A stretch of DNA of 45,314 nt from Pseudomonadales bacterium (GTDB taxonomy: Bacteria; Pseudomonadota; Gammaproteobacteria; Pseudomonadales; Pseudohongiellaceae). Shown piece after piece: positions 34,511 to 45,175 of this stretch. The notes beneath the pieces are model-generated. The model was not told the origin of the DNA, did not search any database, and saw only the letters and a program-made list of their open reading frames with translations. The position numbers were made by a program, and so were the translations under genes. Location: contig JAJEGU010000076.1 of the NCBI GenBank assembly GCA_022819645.1, forward strand, positions 1 to 45,314, read 5' to 3'. Numbering within the stretch: the stretch's first letter is position 1; each line of letters starts with the position of its first letter.

Positions 34511-35797
34511 TCAATCCACATTCTTCCGCAGAAATGCCGGAATATCCAGGTAATCCAGGGGCTGGCTGTCGTTGGCGGCCTTCTTCACGGCCGCCGGTTC
34601 GATGGCAGCCGGCTGTCCGCCGCCGCTTTCCCGGGGCGCCTGGGTCTTGTGCCGGGCGGGCTGGCCGGATTCGGCTTCGCGCACATTCTGCCGGCCGCCG
34701 GCGCCTGTTCCGGCGCGCATGGGGCGTCGCGGGGTGAAGTGGGGCTCCGGCCGCGGGCTGGTCACATTGTTTCCTTGAACAAGCTGTTCCGGTTCGGCCT
34801 CCTGTCTCGCCCGGAAGGCATCGCCATACAATCCGGTGGCGACCAGGGTAACCTGGACCTTGTCGCCGAGTTCCGGGTCCACCACCATGCCGGAGATCAG
34901 CATGTCGTCCTCAAGACTGCAAACTTCCTTGGCGACATTGCCCACGGCCTGCATGTCATTGAGGGTCAGATGTTCTCCGCCGGTGATGTTCATCAGCAGT
35001 CCGCCGGCGCTGCTGATATCGACATTTTCCAGCAGCGGGCTCGAAATCGCCGCCCGGGCGGCGGCAGCGCCTGGATTGGGGTCGTCCCTGGAGGCGACGC
35101 CGGTGCCCATCATCGCCATGCCGCGCCTGGACATGACGGTTTTCACATCGGCGAAATCCACATTGATATGGCCCGGCTTGGTGATGATGTCGGAAATGCC
35201 TTTCACCGCATCGAGCAGGACATCGTTGGCGGCGGCGAAGGCGTTGACGATGGTGGTGTCCGGCGGCAGCACCTCGAGCAACTTGGCATTGGGGACGATG
35301 ATCAGCGAATCCACGTGCTCGGCGAGACTGACCACGCCCTTTTCCGCCAGGGTGATTCGCTTGCGCTGCTCGAAGGGAAAGGGCTTGTTGACGATGGCCA
35401 CGGTGAGGATGCCCAGGTCCCTGGCGGCTTCGGCGATCACCGGCGCCGCGCCGGTGCCGGTGCCGCCGCCCATTCCCGCGGCGATGAACACCATGTCGGC
35501 GCCCTGGAGGATTTCGCGGATCTGCTCGTGGTCCTCAAGGGCCGCCTTGCGCCCCACCTCCGGGTCGGCGCCGGCGCCGAGGCCGCGGGTAACCTTGCTG
35601 CCGAGCTGGAGCTTGTTGCTCAGGCCGAGCAGGCCAAGGGCCTGGGCGTCGGTATTGGCGCAGTGATATTCGACGCCATCCACATTACGCTCGATCATGT
35701 GCTGCACGGCATTGCCGCCAGCCCCGCCTACGCCGATCACCTTGATGTTCGCCTTGTGCATGGGTCCCTCGATAATCTCGAATGTTTCGTCACTCAT
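34511..35797 (-). CDS. ftsZ: Cell division GTPase FtsZ
   Basis: FtsZ is the tubulin homologue that forms the division ring. The GTP-binding signature GGGTGTGAAPVIAEAA is at about 104-119 and the N-terminal motif IGVGGAGGNAV at about 21-31; NFADVKT-like and FSLEDDML segments follow. A long variable linker (about 320-410) leads to the conserved C-terminal peptide LDYLDIPAFLRKNVD, which binds FtsA and ZipA. The 428 residues are somewhat longer than in E. coli because of the linker. Confidence 0.97.
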   Translation of the reverse strand: MSDETFEIIEGPMHKANIKVIGVGGAGGNAVQHMIERNVDGVEYHCANTDAQALGLLGLSNKLQLGSKVTRGLGAGADPEVGRKAALEDHEQIREILQGADMVFIAAGMGGGTGTGAAPVIAEAARDLGILTVAIVNKPFPFEQRKRITLAEKGVVSLAEHVDSLIIVPNAKLLEVLPPDTTIVNAFAAANDVLLDAVKGISDIITKPGHINVDFADVKTVMSRRGMAMMGTGVASRDDPNPGAAAARAAISSPLLENVDISSAGGLLMNITGGEHLTLNDMQAVGNVAKEVCSLEDDMLISGMVVDPELGDKVQVTLVATGLYGDAFRARQEAEPEQLVQGNNVTSPRPEPHFTPRRPMRAGTGAGGRQNVREAESGQPARHKTQAPRESGGGQPAAIEPAAVKKAANDSQPLDYLDIPAFLRKNVD

Positions 35798-35878
35798 TAC
35801 CTTGCTCCTGACTCCTGACTGCGTGCCTGACTTGACATCGGGCGCAGACTGTTCTGTTCTTTCAATTGCCGGCCGCCT

Positions 35879-37129
35879 CTATGCAAATCGCCGGAAAAAC
35901 CGCCGGGTGGAGGCGAGAAACCCGCCTGCTTCCTGTTTTTCTTCCGACCGGTCCGTCTGGCTGCCCAGTTCTTCCAGATACTTCATTCCATACAGCAACA
36001 GCCCGACCCCCGTGGAGTGGATCGGATTGTTTACTATATCGGCACGTCCCTTGACTTTCTGAGGCGTTCCCACGCGAACCGGCTGGTGCAATACCTCCTC
36101 GGCGAGCTCCACCGCGCCGGGTATCCTGGCCGAGCCTCCGGTGAGGACGATGCCCGCCGCGAGCAGCTTCTCCATATTGCTCTCCGAAAGCTGCTGCTGC
36201 ACCAGGGAAAACAGCTCCTCGTACCTGGGCTCCACCACTTCCGCCAGATTCTGCTGGGATAACTGCCGCGGCGCGCGATCGCCGACGCTGGGAACCTCTA
36301 TGGTCTCCTCGGGCTGGGTCAGTTGCACCAGGGCGCTGCCGTACTTGATCTTGAGCTGGTTGGCGTTCTGCCGCGGCGTGCGCAGGGCGGTGGCGATATC
36401 ACTGGTAACCTGGTCGCCGGCGATGGGAATGACGCCGGTGTATTGCAGCGCATCCGAGGTGAAGATGGCGATGTCCGTGGTGCCGCCGCCGATGTCCACG
36501 AGACAGACGCCAAGCTCCTTTTCATCGGGAGTCAATACCGCTTCCGCCGAGGCGATCTGCTCAAGCACGAGCTGCTCGATTTCCAGATTGCAGCGGCGGA
36601 TGCATTTTTCGACATTCTGGATGGCGTTTACCGCGGCGGTGACCAGATGCGCCCGCACTTCGAGGCGGGAGCCGGACATGCCCAGCGGCTCCTTGACGCC
36701 GCTCTGGGAATTGATCGTGTAGTCCTGGGGCACCACGTGAAGAATGCGCTCGTCGGACGGGATTTCCACCGCCCGGGCCGAATCGTTCACCCGGTCCACA
36801 TCGGCCCGGCTTACCTCGCCATCGCGAATCGAAACCACGCCGCTGGAATTCATGCTTCGCACATGGCTGCCGGCGATCCCCGCGTACACCGAGTGGATCG
36901 GGTGGCCAGTCTCCGCTTGCGCCGCTTCCACCGCCCGCTGGATGGAAATGACGGTGGATTCGATGTCCACCACCACGCCTTTTTTCAGCCCGAGGGAGGG
37001 ATGGCTGCCCATGCCGATGACATTCAACTCGCCCTGATCGGAAACTTCGCCCACCAGCGCCGCCACCTTGGTGGTGCCGATGTCGAGCCCGACGATTGTC
37101 CTGCCGTGCCTGCCTGCGGTTTCGTTCAT
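35879..37129 (-). CDS. ftsA: Cell division protein FtsA
   Basis: FtsA is an actin-like ATPase that tethers FtsZ to the membrane. The 416-residue product begins MNETAGRHGRTIVGLDIGTT with the phosphate-1 loop, and has CLVDIGGGTTDIAIFTSDA (phosphate-2) and GIVLTGGSARIPG (adenosine motif). The C-terminal amphipathic helix is LASTRRFFRRFA. The ATG at 37129 is preceded by GAGAGGAAA; the frame is open upstream within ftsQ but without conserved sequence. Confidence 0.96.
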   Translation of the reverse strand: MNETAGRHGRTIVGLDIGTTKVAALVGEVSDQGELNVIGMGSHPSLGLKKGVVVDIESTVISIQRAVEAAQAETGHPIHSVYAGIAGSHVRSMNSSGVVSIRDGEVSRADVDRVNDSARAVEIPSDERILHVVPQDYTINSQSGVKEPLGMSGSRLEVRAHLVTAAVNAIQNVEKCIRRCNLEIEQLVLEQIASAEAVLTPDEKELGVCLVDIGGGTTDIAIFTSDALQYTGVIPIAGDQVTSDIATALRTPRQNANQLKIKYGSALVQLTQPEETIEVPSVGDRAPRQLSQQNLAEVVEPRYEELFSLVQQQLSESNMEKLLAAGIVLTGGSARIPGAVELAEEVLHQPVRVGTPQKVKGRADIVNNPIHSTGVGLLLYGMKYLEELGSQTDRSEEKQEAGGFLASTRRFFRRFA

Positions 37130-37152
37130 GTTTCCTCTCAATCCCTTTCCGG

Positions 37153-37908
37153 TCAGCGCCGCGCGATTTCGCCGGCGCCGGATTCCGCTTCGCGCATTCT
37201 GATGCTGAATCGGCTGCCGTAGCGCAGGTCGGCGACTTCGTGCCGCAGCCGCTCGGTTTCCGGCAGGTCCAGGTAAAAGTCCACATAGCGCTGCAACCGG
37301 TTGACCAGATCCTCGCTGCCGAGCACCACCTCGGTGACGCCGTTCAGTTGCAGGCGCCAGCTTTGCCGGGGGCTGACATGCAATCCGCCCAGGCGCAGGC
37401 CGGCGGGATACAGGAGCTGGTTGAGGCGCTGATACTGCCGCATGACCTCGAACTGCGAATCCGGCGGGCCGTCGAGTAGCGGCAGGGCCACATCGATGGC
37501 CGCGGAATCCGGCGCGATCAGCCGGCCACGCTGGGTAATCAGGCGATCTTCCCCCCAGCGGGCGATGACCGCCTCTTCGCTGATTCGCACGCTGAGCGTA
37601 TCCGGCCAGCGCCGGCCCGCCGCCGCGGTGGCGACCCATTGCAGGCTTTCGAGCTGTTCCCGCAACTGTTCCAGATCGAGTTCGAAAAAGCCGACTCCAG
37701 CGTAGGGTTCGAGCACGGCGCGGATCTCGCCTTCTTCCAGCCGCCGCAGCTCGCCGTGTATCTCGACACGGGACAGCGGCGGATTGAGGAACGGCTCCAG
37801 CGCATCCCAGTGCCGCCAGGCGAACACGCCGGCGCCCAGCAGGGGAATCGTCAACAGCAGGCGGAGGAAGAAGCTTTCCCGGCCGGCCCTGCCGCGGGAT
37901 TTGCCCAT
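37153..37908 (-). CDS. ftsQ: Cell division protein FtsQ
   Basis: FtsQ is a bitopic inner membrane protein linking early and late divisome parts. The 251-residue product has a short basic N-terminus, one membrane segment (about 15-33, FLRLLLTIPLLGAGVFAW), a POTRA domain (about 45-115, with SRVEIHGELRRLEEGEI) and the FtsQ C-terminal domain. The ATG at 37908 shares one base with the ddl stop (TAATG), so translation is likely coupled. Confidence 0.93.
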   Translation of the reverse strand: MGKSRGRAGRESFFLRLLLTIPLLGAGVFAWRHWDALEPFLNPPLSRVEIHGELRRLEEGEIRAVLEPYAGVGFFELDLEQLREQLESLQWVATAAAGRRWPDTLSVRISEEAVIARWGEDRLITQRGRLIAPDSAAIDVALPLLDGPPDSQFEVMRQYQRLNQLLYPAGLRLGGLHVSPRQSWRLQLNGVTEVVLGSEDLVNRLQRYVDFYLDLPETERLRHEVADLRYGSRFSIRMREAESGAGEIARR

Positions 37909-38849
37909 TAGCGGATCGCTCCCGCTTCGCATTCGAGAATCTGCACCATGAGATCGTCGTAACTCCTTCCCAGGCGGCTTGCCGCCATGGGAATAATGCT
38001 GTGTCCGGTCATTCCCGGAACCGTGTTCACTTCCAGCAGGAAGAAGCTTTCTTCCCGATCCTGCATCAGATCGACCCGCGCCAGCCCCCGGCAACCCAGG
38101 ACGTGGCAGGCATGGCGGGCCAGGGACTGCAACTCTTCGCGCCTGGCCTGCGGCAGATCCGCCGGGCAAAGATATTCGGTATCCCGGTCTTCGTATTTCG
38201 CCTGATAGTCGAAAAACCTGCGCCGGGTTCGCAACTCCACCGCGGGCAGCACGTCATCCTGCAGGACACCCACGGAAAATTCCCTGCCCTGTATGTATGT
38301 CTCGGCCATGACCGGGGAATCGAAAGCCGCCGCGGCCCGGAACTGCCGCTCAAGCGCCGCGGCGTCGTGGACGATATCCACACCCAGGCTGGAACCGCCG
38401 GCAACGGGCTTGACCACGGCGGGGCCGAGTCCGGCCATGGCGGCTTCCCAGTCGGTGTCGGCGGCGAGTTCCAGAAAATCCGGCGTGGCCAGGCCGGCTT
38501 CACGCCAGAGCCGCTTGCTCTTGATCTTGTCCATGGCCAGCGCCGACGCAAGCACGCCGCTGCCGCTGTAGGGCAGGCCGAGGACTTCGAGCAATCCCTG
38601 GACGGCGCCGTCCTCGCCGCCGCGGCCATGGAGCATGATGATGACGAAGTCCGCCCGCTCGGCGGCAAGTCGTTCCGCCACATCGCGGCCGGCGTCGATG
38701 CGGACCGCGGGCAGCCCCAGGCGTTGCAGGCTTTCCCAGGCGGCCTGGCCGCTGCGCAGGGAAATTTCCCGCTCGGGGGAGTCGCCTCCCATGAGCACGG
38801 CTATCCGGCCCAGCCCGATGACGCTCTCCGGTAACTGACGCGGCTTCAT
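37908..38849 (-). CDS. ddlB: D-alanine-D-alanine ligase
   Basis: This ATP-grasp ligase makes the D-Ala-D-Ala dipeptide for peptidoglycan. The 313 residues include [51 protein letters not shown] and [16 protein letters not shown]. It lies between murC and ftsQ, with no murB in between, as in enterobacteria and other gammaproteobacteria. Its start overlaps the murC stop (ATGA). Confidence 0.96.
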   Translation of the reverse strand: MKPRQLPESVIGLGRIAVLMGGDSPEREISLRSGQAAWESLQRLGLPAVRIDAGRDVAERLAAERADFVIIMLHGRGGEDGAVQGLLEVLGLPYSGSGVLASALAMDKIKSKRLWREAGLATPDFLELAADTDWEAAMAGLGPAVVKPVAGGSSLGVDIVHDAAALERQFRAAAAFDSPVMAETYIQGREFSVGVLQDDVLPAVELRTRRRFFDYQAKYEDRDTEYLCPADLPQARREELQSLARHACHVLGCRGLARVDLMQDREESFFLLEVNTVPGMTGHSIIPMAASRLGRSYDDLMVQILECEAGAIR

Positions 38850-40306
38850 GATTCACTCCCTTCCCGGGCGTTCTCCCCACCGGGGAGGAAACCTTCCTCC
38901 GCCAGTTGGCGCGCCAGGGTGCCCACATTGCCGGCGCCCTGGGTCAGCACGATATCGCCTGGCCGCAGCAGACCCATCAGCAGCGGTCGCAGTTGATCGT
39001 CCCGGGCCACATGAATGGGATCGACCCGGCCAAACCGCCTGATGGAGCCGCACAGCGAACGGGAATCGGCGCCGGGCAGCGGCTGTTCCCCGGCGCTGTA
39101 CACTTCGAGCAGCAGCAACACGTCCACCCGGGTCAGCACCCTCACGAAATCCTCGTACAGGTCCCGGGTGCGGCTGTACCGGTGCGGCTGGAAAATCATC
39201 ACTAGCCGGCGCTCGGGCCAGCCGGCCCGCAGGGCGGCAACGGTGACTTCAAGCTCGGTGGGATGATGACCGTAGTCATCGATCAGGCTCACCGCGCCGC
39301 CGGGCACGGGAAACTCGCCAAGCGGCTCAAAGCGGCGCCCGACGCCGCTGAATCCGGAGATGCCGGCGCGGATGTGATCGTCATCCACGCCCTCGTCGCT
39401 GGCCACCGCCACCGCCGCCGCGGCATTCAGCGCATTGTGGCGGCCCGGCATCTGCAATTCCATGGCAAGCGGCGGCCGGCCTTCGGGACGGCTCAGCTCA
39501 AAACGGATCCGGCGGCCCCGCTGACGCAATTTACCGATACGGTAGTCCGCCCGGGAGTGGAATCCAAAAGTGATCACCGGGCGGGAAATCCGCGGCAGTA
39601 TTTCCCGTATGGCGGGATCGTCGATACACAGCACGGCCAGGCCATGGAAAGGCAGGTTGTGGAGAAAGTTCACGAAGTATTGCTTCAGATTTTCGAAATC
39701 ACCGCCATAGGTGGCCATGTGGTCGGCTTCGATATTGGTAACCACGGCGACCAACGGTTGCAGATGGAGAAAGGAGGCGTCGCTTTCGTCGGCTTCGGCG
39801 ACGAGATATCGGCTTTCCCCGAGGCGGGCATTGCTGCCGGCGCTGTTGAGCACGCCGCCGATGATGAAGGTGGGATCGAGACCGGCCTCGGCGAGCACCG
39901 AAGCCACGAGGCTGGTGGTGGTGGTCTTGCCGTGGGTTCCCGCCACGGCGATGGAGTGCCGGTAGCGCATCAGTTCCGCCAGCATTTCGGCCCGGGGAAT
40001 CAAGGGCTTGCCGGCACGGGAAGCCGCCAGCAGTTCGGGATTGCCCTCGGGCACGGCGGAGGAGTAGACCACCACGTCGGCGTCGCTGACATGGGCGGCG
40101 TCGTGGCCGGTGAAAATCCGCACGCCCAAATGCGCCAGCCGCGCGGTCACCGTGGATTCGCGCAGGTCCGAGCCCGTCACCACATAGCCCTGATTGAAAA
40201 GCACTTCGGCGATTCCGCACATGCCGGCCCCGCCGATGCCGATAAAGTGAATCGTCCGGATCCGGCGCATGCCGGGGGGGTACTGGTTCGGGGCGGACTC
40301 GATCAT
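38846..40306 (-). CDS. murC: UDP-N-acetylmuramate-L-alanine ligase
   Basis: MurC adds L-alanine to UDP-MurNAc, the first amino acid of the stem peptide. The ATG at 40306 ([15 protein letters not shown]) gives 486 residues and overlaps the murG stop by ATGA; the frame is open further upstream but inside murG. Motifs are [17 protein letters not shown] (N-terminal Rossmann), [16 protein letters not shown] (ATP loop) and [13 protein letters not shown]. Confidence 0.97.
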   Translation of the reverse strand: MIESAPNQYPPGMRRIRTIHFIGIGGAGMCGIAEVLFNQGYVVTGSDLRESTVTARLAHLGVRIFTGHDAAHVSDADVVVYSSAVPEGNPELLAASRAGKPLIPRAEMLAELMRYRHSIAVAGTHGKTTTTSLVASVLAEAGLDPTFIIGGVLNSAGSNARLGESRYLVAEADESDASFLHLQPLVAVVTNIEADHMATYGGDFENLKQYFVNFLHNLPFHGLAVLCIDDPAIREILPRISRPVITFGFHSRADYRIGKLRQRGRRIRFELSRPEGRPPLAMELQMPGRHNALNAAAAVAVASDEGVDDDHIRAGISGFSGVGRRFEPLGEFPVPGGAVSLIDDYGHHPTELEVTVAALRAGWPERRLVMIFQPHRYSRTRDLYEDFVRVLTRVDVLLLLEVYSAGEQPLPGADSRSLCGSIRRFGRVDPIHVARDDQLRPLLMGLLRPGDIVLTQGAGNVGTLARQLAEEGFLPGGENAREGSES

Positions 40307-41496
40307 GGGACTTGTTCCGCCTTGTCTTTCGCCGGCTGTTCTTTTCCCCGTGGGGATTCCCGCTCCGGTTCCCGTCCCTGGCGCGCTGGCGCCGGTGGTG
40401 GAGTTTCCCGCAGGAAGGCCAGACAAGAACGGGCGACTCGCTCGGCGGCGTCGGTAATCGCCATATCCCTGGCGCGGCGGGACATTTCCAGCAGCCAGTC
40501 CCGGTCCCGGTCCAGCCGCAGCAGAATCTGTTGCAGGCGCTTGACGGACAGCTCCGACTGTTCAACGATTTCCGCCGCCTGCCGGGCCGCGAGCCATCTG
40601 GCGTTGAACAATTGCTGCCGGTCCCTGTGATGCGGATAGGGTACGAAAATCGCCGGCAGGCCGCTGGCGGCGATTTCCGACACGGTGCTTGCGCCGGAGC
40701 GGCACAGCACCAGGTCGGCCCAGGAATAGGCCTCGTCCATTTCCCGGATGAAGCCCACCAGCCGGTGCCGGCTGTCCAGGTCCACCTTGTGTTTCTGATA
40801 GCGCCGGCGGGTTCTGGCCATGGCGGAAAAGCCGCACTGATGCAGCACCTGGAGGGGCTGGTCCCCCCGCCAGCCGGCGATCAGATCGGGAATCAGCGCA
40901 TTCAGCGCCTCGGCGCCCTGGCTGCCGCCAAGCACGAGCAGGCGCAGCGCCCCCCCGCGCCGCCGCCGCTGGCGATGGACGAGCCCGGCGATTTCTTCGC
41001 GCACCGGGTTGCCGGTGAATTCCACCCGCTCATCAGGCGGAAAAGTCTTTGGGAATGCCTCATAAATGCGCCGGGCCCAGCGGCGGACAATCCGGTTGGT
41101 CAACCCCGGCACGGCGTTCTGTTCGTGAATCAGCACGGGAATCCGCAGCAGGCGGGCGGCAAGCGCGCCGGGGCCGGTGACATAGCCGCCCATGCCGAGC
41201 AGGCAATCTGGCCGCAACTGGCGCAAAATCTGCAGCGAGCGCCAGAGCGCGCGCGACAGCATGGCCGGCGCCATGAGCAGCCGCCGCGGACCGGCGCCGC
41301 GCAGGCCGCTGGCGCCAATCGCGTGAAAGGGAAAGTTCTCGTTCTGCAGCAGTTTGTTTTCCATGCCCGCCGAGGTGCCGAGCCAGTGAATGCTTACCCC
41401 CGCCCGCTGCAATTCCCGGGCGATGCAAAGCGCGGGAAACACGTGACCGCCGGTACCGGCGGCCATGATCAGCACGGTTGGCGCCCGCCCGTTCAT
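40303..41496 (-). CDS. murG: Undecaprenyl-PP-MurNAc-pentapeptide GlcNAc transferase
   Basis: MurG converts lipid I to lipid II at the inner membrane. The ATG at 41496 ([20 protein letters not shown]) overlaps the ftsW stop. Motifs include [52 protein letters not shown] and [20 protein letters not shown]. At 397 residues it is longer than the usual 355-360, because of a charged Pro-, Arg- and Glu-rich tail (about 365-397). Confidence 0.96.
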   Translation of the reverse strand: MNGRAPTVLIMAAGTGGHVFPALCIARELQRAGVSIHWLGTSAGMENKLLQNENFPFHAIGASGLRGAGPRRLLMAPAMLSRALWRSLQILRQLRPDCLLGMGGYVTGPGALAARLLRIPVLIHEQNAVPGLTNRIVRRWARRIYEAFPKTFPPDERVEFTGNPVREEIAGLVHRQRRRRGGALRLLVLGGSQGAEALNALIPDLIAGWRGDQPLQVLHQCGFSAMARTRRRYQKHKVDLDSRHRLVGFIREMDEAYSWADLVLCRSGASTVSEIAASGLPAIFVPYPHHRDRQQLFNARWLAARQAAEIVEQSELSVKRLQQILLRLDRDRDWLLEMSRRARDMAITDAAERVARSCLAFLRETPPPAPARQGREPERESPRGKEQPAKDKAEQVP

Positions 41497-42698
41497 GGCA
41501 GCCTCCGGCGCCGGCCCGGACCCTGCCCGGCATGTGGCCCGGAGAGGCATTCGGTTTCGTACTGAACCCGCAACAGCAGCCCGATCATGCCGCAGCAGAC
41601 GATCAGACTCGCCCCGCCATAACTCAGGAATGGCAGGGTCAGTCCCTTGGTGGGCAGCAGGCCGAGATTCACGCCGATATTGACCATGGCCTGCCCCGCC
41701 AGCAGCAGGCCGAGACCCCAGGCCAGAAAGGCCGAGAAATAGCGCTCGCGCACATGGGCTTGCAGGGCAATGGAAAAACAGCACCAGACCAGCAGGCAGA
41801 ACAGCACCACCACCAGGGCGACCCCGGCAAGCCCGAGTTCCTCGCCGATGACCGCCAGGATGAAATCATTATGAGCCTCGGGCAGAAAATCGATTTTCTG
41901 GATGCTGTTGCCGAGGCCGGCGCCAAACAGCCCGCCGCGGCCAAAGGCGATCTGGGCCTGACCCAACTGATAACCGGCGCCGAAAATGTTCTCCGGCGCC
42001 CAGGGGTCGAGAAATGCGGTCAGGCGTCGGACCACATAGGGCTGGGTCCAGGCGAGCACGGCGATGGCCGCCACCGACATCAGCATCAGGGTCAGCATGC
42101 GCCAGATGCCGGCGCCAGCCAGGAAAACCAGGCACAGGGCGGTAAGCGCCACAATGGCCATGGCGCCGTGGTCGGGCTCCATCTGCAACAGCATGACCGC
42201 CAGACCCACCGGAACCAGGGGCACGAGTATGCCCAGCCAGCTATTGCAGACGCTGTCCCGGTGGCGGGCCAGATAGGAGGCGAGATAGATCACCAGAAAA
42301 ACCTTGGCGGGCTCGGAAGGCTGCACGGCAACGAAGCCGAGATCGATCCAGCGCATGGAGCCGTTGACCTCGCGGCCGATGCCGGGGATCAGCACGATCG
42401 CCAGCAGGGCGTAGGAGGCGAGCAGCAACAGCCAGCCCATGCTGTTCCAGATCCGTATCGGCACCGCCATCAGGCAGAGCATCACGCCCACGCCGAGCGA
42501 GGCGAAAATCAATTGCCGCTTGATGAAAAACAGCGAGTCGCCGTAAAGGTTCTGGGCGATTTCAATCGACGCCGAAGTCATCATCAGCAGGCCAATGGCG
42601 AGCAGCAGCATGGCCACCACGAGCACCGCCGCCGGCCTCGGCTCCCGGTCGGGCCGCATGGCCATGCGGGGGCGGTTTGCGGCTGCGGCGCCAATCAT
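41493..42698 (-). CDS. ftsW: Lipid II polymerase FtsW (SEDS family)
   Basis: FtsW is the septal peptidoglycan glycosyltransferase of the SEDS family. The 401-residue product has about ten membrane segments, with VQPSEPAKVFLVIYLASYLA, QMEPDHGAMAI (containing the catalytic-site Asp region), GLGNSIQKIDFLPEAHNDFI and LPFLSYGGASLI. The ATG at 42698 overlaps the murD stop (ATGA); a slightly longer frame from 42716 runs into murD. Confidence 0.95.
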   Translation of the reverse strand: MIGAAAANRPRMAMRPDREPRPAAVLVVAMLLLAIGLLMMTSASIEIAQNLYGDSLFFIKRQLIFASLGVGVMLCLMAVPIRIWNSMGWLLLLASYALLAIVLIPGIGREVNGSMRWIDLGFVAVQPSEPAKVFLVIYLASYLARHRDSVCNSWLGILVPLVPVGLAVMLLQMEPDHGAMAIVALTALCLVFLAGAGIWRMLTLMLMSVAAIAVLAWTQPYVVRRLTAFLDPWAPENIFGAGYQLGQAQIAFGRGGLFGAGLGNSIQKIDFLPEAHNDFILAVIGEELGLAGVALVVVLFCLLVWCCFSIALQAHVRERYFSAFLAWGLGLLLAGQAMVNIGVNLGLLPTKGLTLPFLSYGGASLIVCCGMIGLLLRVQYETECLSGPHAGQGPGRRRRLP

Positions 42699-44062
42699 TG
42701 CAGGGCCTCCACACAACGGATGAAGGTTTCCCCCCGGGCCTGAAAGCTGTGGAACATGTCATAGCTCGCGCAGGCCGGCGACAGCAATACCGCGTCCCCG
42801 GGCAGCGCTTCCCGGTGAGCGGCCGCCACTGCCCGCTCCAGGCTCGCGGCGAAACGCACCGGGGCGTCCGGGCCGAGGGCGGCAGCGATCCGACCGGCGT
42901 CGCGACCGATCAGTATCACCGCCCTGGCCGATTCCTTCACCACGGGGGCCAGCGGGGAAAAATCGGCGCCCTTGCCCAGACCGCCGGCGATGAGCAGCAC
43001 CTGTCCGCCACAGTCTGCGCAAAGATTGGCCACGGCGGCGGCGCAGGCGCCCACATTGGTGGCCTTGGAATCGTTGTACCAATCGACTCCCCCGATATTC
43101 GCCAGCCACTGGCAGCGGTGTGGCAAGCCGGGAAAATTTCGCAGACCGGCGACCATCGCCAGTCGCGGGACACCCATGGCCAGCGCCAGCGCCAGGGCCG
43201 CCAGGGCATTGGCCGCATTGTGCCGGCCGCGAATCCTCAACTCGCTCGCCGGCAGCAGCGGCTCATCGCCAATGGCGAGCCAGGCTTCATCCTGATGTTG
43301 CAGCAGTCCCGCCTGTCCCGGGGCCGGCGCGTCGAGTCCGTAACTGACCACCGGAACATCCGCGGCTTCGGGCGGGCGGCTCAAGGGCTCATCCCGGTTC
43401 AGCACGATGCCGCGACAACCGCGGAAGATCCGCTGTTTGGCCCGGGCATAGTCTTGCAGATTGTCATAGCGGTCGAGATGGTCGGCGCTGAGATTGAGGA
43501 TCAGGGCGACTTCGGCATTCAGTTGCCGGGTGGTTTCGAGCTGGAAACTCGACATCTCGAGCACATACCAGTCCTTGCGCTCGTCCTCGAGCAATTCGAG
43601 TACGGGTCGGAAACGCTCGCCATCGAGATTGCCGCCGAGGCCGTAGTTGACGCCGGCGGCATCGAGTATCCGGGCAAGCATGGCGACCACGGTGCTTTTG
43701 CCATTGGAGCCGGTCACCGCAACAATGGGGCCGCGCGCCTCCCGCGAAAAGATATCCATATCGCCGCTTACCGGCACGCCCGCGGCTACCGCCTTGGCCA
43801 GGGCCGGAGTGCGCAGATCGACCCCGGGGCTCACCACAAGCTCCCGGGCGCCAAGCAGACCGTCGGCGCGGAATTCCCCGAGTTCGATTTCGATTCCCGG
43901 CTGCAGCCGCTCCAGGTCCGCCAGCCGCGGCGGCCGCGGGCGGCTGTCCACGACCCGGAACTGCCGCCGGCGCTTGAGGAAATAGCGGGCGCAGGAAAAC
44001 CCCGTGTCGCCGAGACCGACAATCACGCTGGACGGGTTGCTGCTGTCTGCGCCAATCATCAT
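42695..44062 (-). CDS. murD: UDP-N-acetylmuramoyl-L-alanine-D-glutamate ligase
   Basis: MurD adds D-glutamate to UDP-MurNAc-L-Ala. The 455 residues include VIVGLGDTGFSCARYFL, VTGSNGKSTVVAMLARIL (ATP loop), LNLSADHLDRY and NDSKATNVGACAAAV. Two adjacent ATG codons (44062 and 44059) could start translation. It lies 10 bases after mraY in the usual order. Confidence 0.96.
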   Translation of the reverse strand: MMIGADSSNPSSVIVGLGDTGFSCARYFLKRRRQFRVVDSRPRPPRLADLERLQPGIEIELGEFRADGLLGARELVVSPGVDLRTPALAKAVAAGVPVSGDMDIFSREARGPIVAVTGSNGKSTVVAMLARILDAAGVNYGLGGNLDGERFRPVLELLEDERKDWYVLEMSSFQLETTRQLNAEVALILNLSADHLDRYDNLQDYARAKQRIFRGCRGIVLNRDEPLSRPPEAADVPVVSYGLDAPAPGQAGLLQHQDEAWLAIGDEPLLPASELRIRGRHNAANALAALALALAMGVPRLAMVAGLRNFPGLPHRCQWLANIGGVDWYNDSKATNVGACAAAVANLCADCGGQVLLIAGGLGKGADFSPLAPVVKESARAVILIGRDAGRIAAALGPDAPVRFAASLERAVAAAHREALPGDAVLLSPACASYDMFHSFQARGETFIRCVEALQ

Positions 44063-44072
44063 CCCCGGGACC

Positions 44073-45155
44073 TCAGCGCAGCTTCAGGGTGACCAGCCCG
44101 AACAGGACCAGCATCAGGGTGATGATCCAGAAGCGCACGATCACCCGGGGCTCGGGCCAGCCCTTGAGTTCAAAATGATGGTGCAGCGGCGCCATGCGGA
44201 AAATGCGCCTGCCCGTCAGCTTGAACGAGGCGACCTGGATGATGACCGAGGCAGTCTCCACCACAAATACCCCGCCCATGATGAACAGCACGATTTCATG
44301 GCGGGAAATGATCGCCATGACGCCGAGCGCGGCGCCGAGCGCCAGGGCGCCGATATCTCCCATGAAGACCTGGGCCGGATAGGTGTTGAACCAGAGAAAG
44401 CCAAGCCCGGCCCCGAGCAGGGCGCCGGCGAAAATGGAGATCTCGCCGGATCCCGACACATGGGGAATATTGAGATAGGCGGAAAACTCGGCGTGTCCCG
44501 CCAGATAGGCGATCACGCCCAGGGCGCCGCCCACCAGCACCGTGGGCAGGATGGCGAGGCCGTCCAGTCCGTCGGTGAGATTCACCGCGTTGCTGAAACC
44601 CACGATCATGAAATAGCTGATGATGATGTAGACAATGCCGAGATTCAGCGCCACATCCTTGAAGAAGGGCACGATGTATTCGATTTCAATACTGCCCGGC
44701 GCCGACAGATAGAGCACCACCGCGCCGCCGAAACCGAACACCGATTGCCAGAAATACTTCCAGCGGGCGGGCAGGCCCGCGGGATCCCGGCGGATCAGCT
44801 TGCGGTAGTCGTCGACAAAGCCCACGGCGCCGAACAGCAGGGTCACCCCGAGCACGATCCAGACATAATGGTTGCTCCAGTCCGACCAGAGCAGGGTGCT
44901 CACGGCGATGCTGAGCAGAATCAGCACACCGCCCATGGTGGGCGTGCCGGCTTTCTCGAAATGGGTCTGGGGGCCGTCATCCCGCACCACCTGGCCCACC
45001 TGGGCGAGATTCAGCCGGTCGATGATGATGGGGCCGAAAATCAGCGAAACCACCAGCGCCGTGATGACGCTGAACGCCGCGCGCACGGTAATGTACTGCA
45101 GCACCGCGAAACTGCTGTCGAGCCGCATCAGATATTCGGATAACCAGTACACCAT
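44073..45155 (-). CDS. mraY: Phospho-N-acetylmuramoyl-pentapeptide transferase
   Basis: MraY makes lipid I on undecaprenyl phosphate. It has 360 residues and about ten membrane segments. Diagnostic stretches are [24 protein letters not shown] (catalytic Asp pair), [30 protein letters not shown] and [15 protein letters not shown]. The start is preceded by GGAGGGAAAG. Upstream (to the right) the expected murF is not reached in the window; a cluster of hairpins comes first. Confidence 0.97.
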   Translation of the reverse strand: MVYWLSEYLMRLDSSFAVLQYITVRAAFSVITALVVSLIFGPIIIDRLNLAQVGQVVRDDGPQTHFEKAGTPTMGGVLILLSIAVSTLLWSDWSNHYVWIVLGVTLLFGAVGFVDDYRKLIRRDPAGLPARWKYFWQSVFGFGGAVVLYLSAPGSIEIEYIVPFFKDVALNLGIVYIIISYFMIVGFSNAVNLTDGLDGLAILPTVLVGGALGVIAYLAGHAEFSAYLNIPHVSGSGEISIFAGALLGAGLGFLWFNTYPAQVFMGDIGALALGAALGVMAIISRHEIVLFIMGGVFVVETASVIIQVASFKLTGRRIFRMAPLHHHFELKGWPEPRVIVRFWIITLMLVLFGLVTLKLR

Positions 45156-45175
45156 CAGCCTTTCCCTCCGTCACC

